DNA of 64,000 nucleotides from Desmodus rotundus (Eukaryota; Chordata; Mammalia; Chiroptera; Phyllostomidae): positions 10,670,934 through 10,734,933 of the forward strand of contig NC_071398.1 of the NCBI RefSeq assembly GCF_022682495.2, written 5' to 3'. Positions 48,483-58,630 of this stretch are shown here, in pieces. The position numbers and the translations under genes were made by a program. The notes beneath the pieces were generated by a model. That model ran no database searches and was not told where the DNA came from. It worked only from the letters and a program-made list of their open reading frames with translations. Each line of letters begins with the position of its first letter. Position 1 is the first letter of the stretch.

Positions 48483-48673
48483 CAGTGGTCCCCAACCTTT
48501 TTGGCACCAGGGACTGGTTTCCTGGACGACAATTTTTCTCTGAACTGGGGTAGGGGGAATGGTTTCAAGATGATTCAAGTGTATCACATTCAGGCTCACC
48601 TCCTGTTGTGCAGTCCAGTTCCTAACAGGCCCAGACTGGTACTGGTCCATGGCCTGGAGGTTGGGGGCCCCTG
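48483..48673 (+). mobile_element. Non-autonomous hAT element (third family)
   Basis: Terminal inverted repeats CAGTGGTCCCCAACC and GGTTGGGGGCCCCTG; interior GGCACCAGGGACTGGTTTCCTGGACGACAATTTTTC. The 8-bp flanks AGTGGAAA (48475-48482) and AGTTAAAA (48674-48681) agree at 6 of 8, as expected for a hAT target duplication. Confidence 0.88.
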
Positions 48674-48774
48674 AGTTAAAACGTGAAATGTTTTTTTTTT
48701 TAATAAGAATGAAATAATTTAAGATCAATGGTGGTTTGTGGTGGATTTAAAACACGGCATAAGAGTATGTTATA

Positions 48775-49187
48775 TTCCTCACATTCAAGGTCCTTCCCCT
48801 GAATGTGAGCTCTGTTTCCGCTTAAGAGAACGACAGAAGTAAAGCTTTGTCAGTACTGAGTTGCTCAGGCCAAGAGAAATGGGTGGGCTCCACCCTCCAT
48901 CTCTTGTTACTTTTGGAATCCAGACACCACAGGACCCAGATATGAAGTCACCCTGTGAAGAAGTGCCGGAGGAGAAGACAGAAACAAACATCGGCTTCCC
49001 GACGTTTGGGTGAGCCACGTGCATCTTCCGGCCACAGTTCAGCCAGCCCAGTTGATCCCGAGTAGGTCAGAAGTGAGCTGTCCTTATTTTTTTGCCCAAA
49101 TTGCAGATCTGGGAGCAAAGTCATTGGTTGCCTTGGTTTTAAGCCACTAAATTGGGGCATAATTTGTTAAGAAGTGATAGATATTTA
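48775..49187 (+). mobile_element. MLT1-type (MaLR) LTR, probable 3' LTR
   Basis: AAGTGCCGGAGGAGAAGACAG..CCCAGTTGATCCCG...GCCCAAATTGCAGATCTGGGAGCAAAGTC and GGTTTTAAGCCACTAAATTGGGGCATAATTTGTTAAGAAGTGATAGATA is the diagnostic MLT1 3' end. Confidence 0.82.
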
Positions 49188-49189
49188 GA

Positions 49190-49890
49190 AGAGAATTTTA
49201 ACAGTTCCCCTTATGAATTTAAAACTTTAAAAATATTAAAGGAGTATGTCTACTTTAGTTTTTGTAGGTAGTATCAGTTATTTGTCATATTAGTCATGAG
49301 TAGTGTAAACATAATTACCTGAGGGACTGTAAGAAATCTCTAGCAAAGCACCTGGCATGTTAATATTAAAAAGTAAAATAAAACCCACTCAAAATTTGGG
49401 TTAATATTAATTATGAATATGAAGAAATAAAAATGACATTATTTTATTCATCAGGTTTATCTTTAAGAAGAGGAATATTTTAGAGAAAAAACACTGAAGA
49501 ACAAAAATTTGAAGTTACTGCAGTTTCAAGAAAAATGTCTCATTTTACACATCCACAATTTGCCCATAATTCCTTTTGTAAATTATATTAATATTACATG
49601 ACACAAAACACATATCTTGACATATTTTCACACAACACATCATATAAAATACACACATGCATATATGTATATATGTGTGTGTGTGTATATATGTATATGT
49701 GTGTCTAATATGCATCTACTGGGGGGGCAGATCTTGGGACATACCCCTACTGGATAAGGGGGGACTACTGTATACAATTATTTCAAATAAAAATTTAATT
49801 GACAAAAAACAACTTCCACCCGATCATCATGTACCTAATATCGGAAAACCAAATATGTTTTTCAAAACTGTTTTCAGAAGTTTTCAGATA
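49190..49890. other. Intronic sequence with a TATG/GT microsatellite
   Basis: 49651-49705 is an impure (AC/ATGT/GT) run. Otherwise AT-rich and unrecognised. Confidence 0.5.
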
Positions 49891-49892
49891 GG

Positions 49893-50072
49893 TCAACAGT
49901 TTGCAACTTAAGGTGTATGTCGACGTATGAGTATCACTAGGAAACTTGTTACATATGCAAATTCTTAGGCTCCGATTCACACCCAATAAATCAGAACCTC
50001 GGAGGGCGGGGTCAAACAGTCTTCGTCAGTAAGCCTCCAGATGAGTGTGGGCATGCTGAGCTGCGAGGAACA
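49893..50072 (+). repeat. MER5-like hAT fossil
   Basis: AGTATCACTAGGAAACTTGTTACATATGCAAATTCTTAGGC...AATAAATCAGAACCTCGGAGGGCGGGG...CAGTAAGCCTCCAGATGAG is a good MER5 order. Confidence 0.75.
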
Positions 50073-50127
50073 CTAGTGGGGTGGGGGGGGGGTGATTTAT
50101 GATAACTGTGAAATATATCCTGAATAG

Positions 50128-50296
50128 GGCCTTGCTATTCAAAGTTAGTCTACTGACCAGCAATGTCCATGTAGCCTGGACGCTTGGGAAAAAGCCAGAA
50201 TTGGAACTCCAGACTTCGAGAATCCAAGTCTTCATTTTTACAAGACCGTCAGGTGATTAACTAGATCAAAGGCACATGCAAGCTTGAGAAGCACTG
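50128..50296 (+). repeat. MER5-like hAT fossil, second copy in tandem
   Basis: CTTGCTATTCAAAGTTAGTCTACTGACCAGCAATGTCC...CAAGACCGTCAGGTGATTAAC...CAAGCTTGAGAAGCACTG. Same orientation as the copy 55 bp to its left. Confidence 0.75.
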
Positions 50297-50555
50297 CCCT
50301 GGAGGGTCTGCTGAGCAACTATTTTCTGCACTCCATCCAAAGGCAGTTCTGTTTCTAGTGAGTGAGAACAGCAGGGCCCCAGCTTCCTGCCAAGACAGCG
50401 ATGCTACACAAGTTGACTTATATCACACATCCCATAAGTGACCCTCGTAGCTTACAGAGCAGCACGTGCAGACAGGACGAAAAAGAACGGTAAGAACATG
50501 GCCTCCAGAGCCCATGTTCATAAACACTCTGCGACATTGTCCAGTCGTTCTTCAT

Positions 50556-50963
50556 CTCTTTTTTTTAATTGAATTTATTGGGCTGACATTAGTTAATAAA
50601 ATTATATAGGTGTCAGGTGTGCGTTTCTATAATACCTCATCTGTGTATTGTATTGTGTACCAATCACCCAAAGTCAAGTCTCCTTCCATCATCATTTATC
50701 CCTCTTATTCTCTTCTACGCCTCCTACCCCGCTGCGCTCCTGGTAATCACCATACTGTTGTTTGTCTCTATGAGTATTTTTTTTCTTTGCTTAATCCTTT
50801 CACCTTTTTTACCTAGCCCCACAACCTCCCCTCCCTCTGACAGCTGTCAGTCTGTTCTCTGTATCTATGAATCTGTCCCTATTTTGTTTGTTAGTTTATT
50901 TTGTTCATAAGACTCCACATATAAATGAAATTATATATTTGTCTTTCTCTGACTGGCTCATTT
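50556..50963 (-). mobile_element. LINE-1 3' part, antisense (left of the LTR)
   Basis: A T-run, then reverse L1 3' UTR: GAATTTATTGGGCTGACATTAGTTAATAAAATTATATAGGTGTCAGG...GTGTACCAATCACCCAAAGTC...CATAAGACTCCACATATAAATGAAATTATATA...GACTGGCTCATTT. It is cut by the LTR and resumes at 51259. Confidence 0.88.
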
Positions 50964-51258
50964 TGTGACAGGCAACCTCTGTGTTAAGCCCCTGTGCTGC
51001 CCGGTTTTCTGCGCTTTGTTCTTTGTTTTTACCAGCAGGGGCCATTGTTTTTACCAAATAAGGTAGCTAGACATAACTTCGGCTTTGGGCTTCTGTAACC
51101 TTGCTTTGCCATGTAGGCAGGGAGCAGGGGGCTATTTAAACCCTGGAAGGTCAGAGCTCGGGGCCCAGAATTTGGAGACTGCCTCCTCTGGGTCCGCATG
51201 AGTAAATAAACTCCACTTCGCTACCCCACAACTTCGTCTGAGCCATTTTTCCATAACA
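50964..51258 (+). mobile_element. Solo LTR (295 bp) inserted in L1
   Basis: Outer bases TGTGACAGGC...CCATAACA. It contains a TATA-like GGCTATTTAAACCCTGG at about 51130 and a polyadenylation signal in GAGTAAATAAACTCC at about 51200, so U3-R-U5 runs left to right. The 4-bp flanks ATTT (50960-50963) and ATCT (51259-51262) fit a class I (gamma-type) target duplication with one later C/T change. No viral gene remains. Confidence 0.82.
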
Positions 51259-51372
51259 ATCTCACTTAGCATACTATTCTCCAGGTCATCCATGCTGTCA
51301 CAAAAGGTGAGAGTTCTTTCTTTTTGTACAGCCCAGTAGTATCCCATTGGGTAAATGTACCATATCTCCTAA
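51259..51372 (-). mobile_element. LINE-1, antisense (right of the LTR)
   Basis: CTCACTTAGCATACTATTCTCCAGGTCATCCATGCTGTCACAAAAGG...TTTTTGTACAGCCCAGTAGTATCCCATTG continues the antisense L1 from 50963. Confidence 0.85.
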
Positions 51373-51374
51373 GC

Positions 51375-52235
51375 CTAGCTCTTCTGGCCCAGTTCTGGTT
51401 TCCAATCCTTTCCAACAGGGAATGTCAGAACTGTGTACACCTGTGCCAGGGTCAGAACCGGTATCACCGTTCACTCAAGCAGCTCCGATTGTATTACTAC
51501 CTGAACACTAAGCTCTTAACAGGCGCCTCAGGTATGCCGCCCAGGGTTTTCTGGCTTCAGGGCTGCAGAGGGCCTGTATGTTCCCCTCCTTCTACCCAGG
51601 GCCCCATTGGCTCTTCCATGGGCACGCTAGAGCACAGACGCCACGTCGACAGGGTGCACTTCAGCTATCAAATCATACTGTTGGGAGGGAAACCAGAGTT
51701 GAAAGGGAAATCTCCGACTGTCCCTGACTGAATTCCCTTCTAAACTTCAATTCTGCGGAAGTGCGCAGGCAGAATCAAGTGTTATCTGAAGGCACAACTG
51801 ACAGTGTGAAAAATCAGTTACCATTTTTATGCCTGGGGTTTAACTTCAAGAAAATAGCAAAATTCACAACGAGGAGGTGGCTTGGAGATTTTATGGGGGA
51901 GGGATAGGTTGGGTTTTTTTTTAATCCTTTTGCTGAATTAGTAGGGACTCATGGCTGGAAAATGCTTCGAAGCTGTGAGAAAATAGATTAGGATTCTGGA
52001 TAGTTCACCGAATCCTCAGAAGTGAAATAATAAATAAATAAGGGTATATCTCCAACAGCAAAATAAATGGCTAGTGGAGCAAGGAAGACCTTCATTAATA
52101 ATACTTAATAATGGCGAGTAATATTATTGAGCATCATGTTCTCGTTTCTCCTTGCCCCTGGAGATTCAGAGATGAATAATTTAGGGTGAGCAATATGTAA
52201 AAATCAAGTGAATTAATATACCTAATATAATTAAT
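51375..52235. other. Intronic sequence, nothing recognised
   Basis: Contains a 135-codon frame (51324-51731) that starts inside the L1 and has no domain. Confidence 0.4.
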
Positions 52236-52239
52236 CATC

Positions 52240-52455
52240 CATTTCAATGTGCCAGGCATGGTACTACACACTACAATGGTAGCTTCTCTATTTTAGATTA
52301 CACAACATTCTATGATACCGATATAATTATTATTCACATTTCACGAAGTAAGACACTGAAGCTCACAAACATGAGGTGACTTTCCCATAGTCACAAAGCA
52401 AATATGAGGCCCAGACAGAATTCAAACAAAAGGCTATCTGCCCAAAACTCTTCTT
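52240..52455 (-). repeat. MIR SINE fossil, antisense
   Basis: GTGCCAGGCATGGTACTACACACTACAATGG...TATTATTCACATTTCACGAAGTAAGACACTGAAGC...TTTCCCATAGTCACAAAGC follows reverse MIR closely. Confidence 0.85.
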
Positions 52456-52459
52456 TGAT

Positions 52460-53105
52460 GACAGAAGTGAGAAACGGCACTGAGAAGAGGTCAGCAAGAG
52501 GAGTCAGTTGAGAAAGAAATGGGGTTTAGACTCATATCAAAGAGTGCTGCCCAAGCTCAACGCTTTTCCTGTGTTTTCTCCCACCAATGGTTCCAAATGG
52601 GCCAAATTTGTCTTTGGAAAACTGAGGCCAATTACTACCATGTACAAAAGTCGCTAACCATTCACATCCGATTACTGACCCAGTGCAATAACCTTCACCC
52701 ATGACCATAGATGTGTCAGATGAATGTCTCAACACCAAGGAACACCAGAGATTCTCCGTCCACGTAGTCTGTTGTTTCATGAGCTGTTGGGGTGGGGGGG
52801 GGGAAGTAGACGAAACTGACACATGTAGAGTTAATGCAACAGGGGGCACACAGGACACAGAGATGAGCTAATGTAAAGTAATTCTTAGCTCTCCAGTGCT
52901 CATTCTGATATGTAGGAACAACTCCCTTTCCTCCTCACCTCAGAACATAAACAGGCACATAGCTGTAGATGTACACATATATATATATATACAAATACCT
53001 CATCATGGTAAAGTATAACAAATAATTTCCACGTATATCAGTCAACTAATAGTTGTAATGTTTTTAAAGAGACACTGCAGCCATAGTAATAGAGAGGTTT
53101 GGTCA
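52460..53105. other. Intronic sequence with G-run and AT microsatellite
   Basis: 52789-52803 is a G-run and 52977-52991 an AT repeat. No exon seen. Confidence 0.5.
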
Positions 53106-53109
53106 AAGC

Positions 53110-53275
53110 TCGTATGCGATCCTAGGAAAATGATTTTCTATCTCATTTTATCTTGTTTTCTACTTTTGAAAAATGGGTCCAATAATACTTGCCCTTTACA
53201 GACTTCAGAACAGTGCTGCAGGGATTCATGAAATATGTGTAAGGAGCTGTAAGCTAGATGAATGAAGAGGTCATC
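53110..53275 (+). repeat. MIR SINE fossil
   Basis: TTGAAAAATGGGTCCAATAATACTTGCCCTTTACAGAC...GGGATTCATGAAATATGTGTAAGGAGC follows the MIR 3' half. Confidence 0.65.
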
Positions 53276-53279
53276 ACTG

Positions 53280-55105
53280 TTACTCTGCTGGATTCTTTAA
53301 ATAAAATTGCCAGCGGAACTATGACCCTTCCGACCTTTGTGAATAAGGCAGACACAAGAATGTAGTAGGAATGTAATTTTTAAGGAAGCCTTTGTTGTTT
53401 AAATCAAGTACTTAAATCAAAAGTCTAAATCTCCAATAGATCCAGAAAATCAAACTTTTTTTTTTTCTGGGAGAAAACAGTAAACATATTTTGAGAAGTG
53501 AAAAACCAAAAGAGGGATGATCTTCAAATGTGGTTGACACTTCAGGTGGGCGCCTAATCCTCAAATGACATTACTGTCATTAGCTCCATGACCCCGAAGA
53601 CTTAATCAGTGGATAACGAGGGCTTTTTTCTTTAATTCATCAAAATTAGCAGAGATACTCATCTAGCCCTCCCCGCATATCTGTTGCGTGGCTGCGGGTG
53701 GGAAAATGTCCATGGGTAAGAATTAATTTTCACCCATGGGCATTTTTGTGTTTTGCTTCCAGATGTTTATGCATTGCATAGTTATAGGAGTATAATCATT
53801 TTAAAATGCTCTCAAATCAATGCGAGAAAATTCTACTGTCTTCTGCCTTCTGGGCTCTAACTATAATAAGAGAAGTAATTCTATCATTTTAAAATATGAA
53901 ACAGGATCTGAGATTCTCATCTGCCCTGACCCACTCCTTCAATAACGGGCCTGTGTGCATTTTTTTCAATTAGTTGTACTTCTTTGAGAAACCCAAGGCT
54001 GATTCCATGGGAAGAAAGGAGGAGGTTAGGGTGAGAGAGGAGTGACTCTATATCCAGAATATATCTGGGATGAAGCCAGATATCTCCAAAGAGTCCACGT
54101 GACCTTGCCTTGGATATATAGTCTATGGACATAGAAAGACAGACTCGGTAGATATTTTTTTCCATAAGCTGCTAGTTCAGTGACCTTGAGGGAATCACAT
54201 GTGGTATAATCACTGGTTATATACATGTGATAACATTATAAAATGGGAATGGTGTATCCTTTTTTCTTTACAGCCTATTGTCTCAATACCCTATGTAAGG
54301 AAACTGTGCTAAAGAAGTCGACCCCCCTTTATCTGTATGAGTGACTTATGTTACAGGGAGGAGCTTCGGGCCCAGATTATCCTGCAACCTGCAAAGGCAG
54401 GACCATCCCTTTGCGACACAACAGCAGAGATGCATTTGTTCACTTTGGCCAGGACAATCTGGAAGATGAGAGGAGGAACACGCTGCAAGGAGCAAGCCAG
54501 CAGGCAGCTTGCTCCCTTGGAGAGTGTGGAAACATACACATTCTCAATATTATTTCTTATGAAGTGCTGACACTTCAAGGTGTTTACCAAGATGGTTCTG
54601 CATGATTTGCAAGCGAGTGTGATGCCACTTACACACTTCCTAAGGAAGATAACTACCCCACGGCACTGATGGCAAGACACAGTGTGGCCCACAAGAGATG
54701 CCACTATTCTTACCATTGTCACTGTGTGTATCACTAGAATCGATCTGGTGTGTATCTGCTCTGTCAAAATGGGTATTAGTGAAGCACATTCTCGTCATGA
54801 ATTCGTGAAAAGCCTCAGGCTTGCTGGATGACTCTGCCTTGTCGAGCTGAATGATCTTGAGGTAACAACTTAAGCTTTCTAATGTTTAGGCAGCATCACC
54901 TAAAACACAAAATAATACCACCAGCCCTGGCCTATTTTCATATAGTTATTTTGATGCTTCAGTGTGGTAAAGAAGAAAGAATCAGTTTATAAAGTATATA
55001 ATGTCAGACTAGAAATGTAAGGAATTCCTATCACTAGCAGAAATAAAGTCTGGAGGCCAAAGTTATTCTTATCAGGGAAGGGCCCTGTTTTGTGACGAAA
55101 TTTTC
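53280..55105. other. Intronic sequence; unclassified block at about 54300-54780
   Basis: 54337-54767 is moderately GC-rich and open on both strands (138 codons minus, 77 and 85 plus). It includes a 9-bp hairpin GGAGCAAGC/GCTTGCTCC at 54489-54515. I recognise neither protein nor repeat family. Confidence 0.35.
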
Positions 55106-55120
55106 TAAAATATCATTCAC

Positions 55121-55337
55121 CATGCCCTGGCCGGTGTGGCTCAGGTGGCTGGAGCATCAGCCCATGAACCAGAAGGCTGCAGGCTCAATTACTGGTCAGG
55201 GCACACGACTGGGTTTGGGTTCAGTCCCTGGTTGGTAGGGTCACGTATGAGAGGCAACTGATCGATGTTTCTCACATCAATGTTTCTTTCCCTCTCTCTC
55301 CCTCAGGTGAGGATAAAAAAAATAAATAAAATAAAAT
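55121..55337 (+). mobile_element. VES-type bat SINE, sense, with target duplication
   Basis: GCCCTGGCCGGTGTGGCTCAGGTGGCTGGAGCATC head, GGCTCAATTACTGGTCAGGG box-B region, ATCGATGTTTCTCACATCAATG, CTCTCTCTCC and an A-rich tail (AAATAAAATAAAATA). The 14-bp flanks AAAATATCATTCAC (55107-55120) and AAAATAGCATTCAC (55338-55351) differ at one base. Confidence 0.95.
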
Positions 55338-55579
55338 AAAATAGCATTCACTTTTCCAGAGTCACTGAGATTTCAGGTTTTGTCCTGAGCTTTGCAGAAA
55401 CAGAAACTTCAGTCTGGGAGCTCCTTCCGGAAGTAAATGTTGCTTCAGCATAGACATGCTTTAGCCAAGCTCTCAGAACACACTTGATTGACAAGAAAAC
55501 TATGTGAATCTACAAGGAAACATAAAGTGTCTGCTAAAGGCCCCGTAGTGCTGCAGACTGGTTAAGGGAGGGGTTCCGG

Positions 55580-56217
55580 TGTCACACACATGTAGGTCCA
55601 ATGTCTGGCTCCATGAAGCCCCCATTGTGACATCCCTGAAGCCTAGAGACAAGCCAGAGCGACCCAAATTCCCCATTCACACTATTTTGATAATCCGATC
55701 CCAAACCACATAGTGAACCTTGTAAAGTACAAGGGTCGCTCGACTCCAAGATTGTGTCAAACACTGAGGAGGAAAGCAAGCTCAAGAAATGAGGGGATGT
55801 CCTGTCCCCACAACCCTGCCACTGCTTCCCCTTCATGCGAGATCCACGGGCCCCACCCTCCCGACTCCCCCACACCACTGAGCTTGGCACCTGGAAGAAT
55901 CTGGGACAAACTGAGCTATGTGACTCTAGGACGTGGCCATTTTTCCCTTGTTTGCCCAACTGGTACAGAGCCTTCCTTTCATAGGGCCAGATCCTGACTG
56001 TTTGGGCCTGATGAACTCTGCCCCCCTCACCCTGATGACTTCCTGAGACCCTGTCCCACCGCAGAGGTTGGTGGGCACACAGCAGGTGGCACCTAGACTT
56101 GGTGTACCCTGGGACATTTGCTGAGTGGCCTTAGACCCAGCACTGGCACTGAGGTTAAACCTATATAATTTTATTTACCAATAACACCCCAATAAATTCA
56201 ATAAAAGTATTAAAAAA
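55580..56217 (+). mobile_element. Composite L1-type fragment: leader-like block joined to L1 3' end
   Basis: 56150-56217 is an L1 terminus (TTAAACCTATATAATTTTATTTACCAATAACACCCCAATAAATTCAATAAAA plus A-tail). The GC-rich sequence just before it (GCTGAGTGGCCTTAGACCCAGCACTGGCACTGAG) resembles the HAL1-like leader at 4052-4080 (GCTAAGTGGCCCCAGACCCAGCACTAGCA). This suggests 5' leader fused to 3' end with the body deleted. Extent to the left is uncertain. Confidence 0.45.
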
Positions 56218-56288
56218 AAAGAAGTGAAGGAATGATATTTGTTGGTGATTGTGTGTTACTGGTATCAACATATTTTATTGCAGCTATT

Positions 56289-56859
56289 TATTTTTATTTT
56301 CTAAAAGTTTTAGATTATAGCTTACATTCAATATTATTTTGTACTAGTTTCAGGTGTGCAGTATAGTGGTTAGCAGTCGTATACTTTACAAAGTGTCCCC
56401 CTGATATTCCCAGTGGGCATCACACATAGTTCTTAAAGTGTTATTGACTATAGTTCCTATGCCGTACTTTACAATCCCGTGATGGTTATGTAACTACCAA
56501 TCTGTACTTCTCAATCTCTTCACTTTTTTCACTCAGTCCCCCAACCCTCCTCCCCTTTGGCAACCATCAGTCTGTAAAGAACTCATATAACTCAACACTA
56601 AAAAAAACAAACGATCCAATTAAAAAATGGTCAAAGGACCTAAATAGACACTTCTCCAAAGAGGACCTACAGATGATCAATAGGCATATGAAAAGATGCT
56701 CGAGGTCACTAATCATCAGAGAAATGCAAATTAAACCACAATGAGATATCACTTCACACCCGTCAGATCAGCGATCATCAATAAATCAACAAGCAAAGAA
56801 GATTGGAGAGGACATGAAAGAAAGGAAACCCTTCTGCACTGTTGCTGGGAGTGCAAATG
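56289..56859 (-). mobile_element. 5'-inverted (twin-primed) LINE-1 with 12-bp target duplication
   Basis: The left part (56289 to about 56575) is L1 3' UTR in antisense (TAGTTTCAGGTGTGCAGTATAGTGGTTAG...TTCACTTTTTTCACTCAGTCCCCCAACCC). The right part (about 56576-56859) is the ORF2 end in sense (AAAGAACTCATATAACTCAACAC...CCAATTAAAAAATGGTCAAAGGACC...AATCATCAGAGAAATGCAAATTAAACC). A perfect duplication ATTGCAGCTATT lies at 56277-56288 and 56860-56871. Non-coding. Confidence 0.95.
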
Positions 56860-56874
56860 ATTGCAGCTATTGCT

Positions 56875-57285
56875 AAAATTGAATAAATAATCCCCAAAAC
56901 AGTGGCTTGAGAAACATGGAGTAAGAACAGTGGGAGTTAGATGTGTAATTAAATCTCCATAGCCTTAGGCTCTGGTGACCTGCCTATTGCTAGAGGCAAG
57001 AGTGCTTCTGGTTTGGTCCTTAGAGAAAAAAGGCCTCCGTCTCAGGCAGTAACTGAATGGGTCCTCTCAACCTCTGTCTCTGTGATACTCTTAATTCCCT
57101 ATGCCTGCTCATATGTGTCTCTGAAAGACTCATACCAGGGATTATGTAGGAGGCAAGTCTTGGTCTGGCCTGAAACAATTCTGTCTCTCAAGAAGGCAAT
57201 CTTATTTGATGAGATCCTGGAAATGTAAATTATAATGTCAAAATATTTCCATTGGCAGTTAACATTGTTTTTATTCTGCTCTTAA
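56875..57285. other. Intronic sequence, nothing recognised
   Basis: The small open frame at 57013-57228 has no domain. Confidence 0.4.
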
Positions 57286-57289
57286 CAAT

Positions 57290-57430
57290 CACCAGCATTT
57301 AATGAGTTTTGATTATATACACTATACCAAGAACCCTACTAAAGCTGTTACATGCATTACTTCTTCCAATATCCACCTTACATTTTATAAGTGATAAATT
57401 ATTTTAGGGATGTGAGAGCCAAGATACAGG
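57290..57430 (-). repeat. MIR SINE fossil, antisense
   Basis: CAGCATTTAATGAGTTTTGATTATATACACTATACCAAGAACCC...GTTACATGCATTACTTCTTCCAATATCC follows reverse MIR. Confidence 0.65.
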
Positions 57431-57530
57431 TTTTTATTAAAACCAGTTTTTATCATTATTATACCTCAACTAATTACCTCTACTAATTGAGAAAATGAAT
57501 GTCTTCCTGAGGCAACAGTTCTTAAAGAAC

Positions 57531-57643
57531 TTGGGGGTGGGGAGTGGAAGCAAAGGAGGGAGGTGGGGATGGCAGGGGTGGAGGGGAATGCTGGGTGTAA
57601 ATGCAGACAACTGTAATTGAACAACAATAAAATAATTCTTAAA
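57531..57643 (+). mobile_element. Very short LINE-1/HAL1 3' end
   Basis: G-rich tract then CAGACAACTGTAATTGAACAACAATAAAATAATTCTT. Flanked by AAAGAAC at 57524-57530 and 57644-57650, a plausible 7-bp target duplication; the tail is A-rich. Confidence 0.82.
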
Positions 57644-57736
57644 AAAGAACATGACTTGGCACTGAGTATGAAAGAAATAAATATCTATTTACCGAAAATC
57701 CTGAAAAAAAAAGAATAAATCTAAAAAAAAAAAAAC

Positions 57737-58080
57737 TTGGTCTAAGGGCCTCTTCATACACTTAAAAATGATTAAAAACCCCTCAAAACTTTTGTTTTCC
57801 CAAAAAATTGTAACTGGGTTATATCTTTCAATATTTACCAATTAGAAATTACGACTAATTTTTAAAACCATAGCAATACACACGGGCACATCCCATTAGC
57901 CCTTGAGCAATGATATCAACACATCGGTAGCCCCTGGAAAACTCCACTCTCACTTGTAAGTGCACAACATGGAAAAAGAAAAATAGCATCTTGGCATTAT
58001 TGTAAATGCCTTTTGACCCTGTGGAAACCCTGAAAGAATCTCCAAGACTTTAAGTCTCTCTGGAGCAAACTTTGAATATG
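57737..58080 (+). repeat. hAT-Charlie-like fossil
   Basis: TTGGTCTAAGGGCCTCTTCATACACTTAAAAATGATTAAAAACCCC...GGGTTATATCTTTCAATATTTACC at the left and GACCCTGTGGAAACCCTGAAAGAATCTCCAAGAC...GAGCAAACTTTGAATA at the right follow the order of a mammalian MER1/Charlie-group element. The middle is unclear. Confidence 0.6.
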
Positions 58081-58177
58081 CTGTCTTAAAGGATCAAAAC
58101 TTTTTACTGCCCTGGTCTTCCCTCAAGTAGTCCAACTGCTCTATTTTTCTTTTTTAACACGAGGCACTAAGTTAGGT

Positions 58178-58453
58178 CAGCGATTTTCAACCCCTGTGCA
58201 ACAAGAATTTTTAAAACATGCAATACCTGCCTACTTAGCCAGGGGAACTGACCTCTCTTCCCTTAGATTGTCAAATAAAAAACTGACAACAGCCAACATA
58301 ATAGCCATCCGGTATGAATGAATCAAAACTATACCTATTTTCTTTTGTCAGATCAGCAAAAAAAAAAAAAAAATTATATCTTTTTGGTGTGCCACAGAAT
58401 TTTTGTAATTAGTTTAAGTGTGCCATGAGATGAAAACAGGTTGAAAATCACTG
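58178..58453 (-). mobile_element. Non-autonomous hAT element, copy B
   Basis: Ends CAGCGATTTTCAACC and GGTTGAAAATCACTG form 15-bp inverted repeats with one mismatch. The 8-bp flanks AGTTAGGT (58170-58177) and TGTTAGAT (58454-58461) agree at 6 of 8. The reverse complement is collinear with copy A at 44747-45037 along the whole length. Confidence 0.93.
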
Positions 58454-58469
58454 TGTTAGATGCAATAGA

Positions 58470-58630
58470 CAACGATATAGAAAGACATTATTATCCACAC
58501 CTTACAAATGAAAAAACCGAGGTTTACAAAGGATAATTACTTTGCCTAAGATCTCATGACTTACAGATATTGTAATCTGTTCGCAATTCTGTATCTTTCT
58601 ATCCCAAAACCTGAGCTCTTCGTCACCATG
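58470..58630 (-). repeat. MIR SINE fossil, antisense
   Basis: CATTATTATCCACACCTTACAAATGAAAAAACCGAGGTTTACAAAGGATAATTACTTTGCCTAAG follows reverse MIR closely. Confidence 0.85.

Larger units (their letters stand above)
47013..48774 (+). mobile_element. Probable MaLR internal region, interrupted by two hAT MITEs
   Basis: Lies between two like-oriented MLT1-type LTRs. 47050-47125 (AGACTCTTGGTAAAAGCCTAAGGGACTCCAGAGAG) and 47340-48480 (for example ATCTCGGAAAGATCCCAGATTC) have the purine-rich, AAGG/GGAGA-laden style of MaLR interiors. No retroviral gene is recognisable, as expected for MaLRs. The assignment rests on context. Confidence 0.45.
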
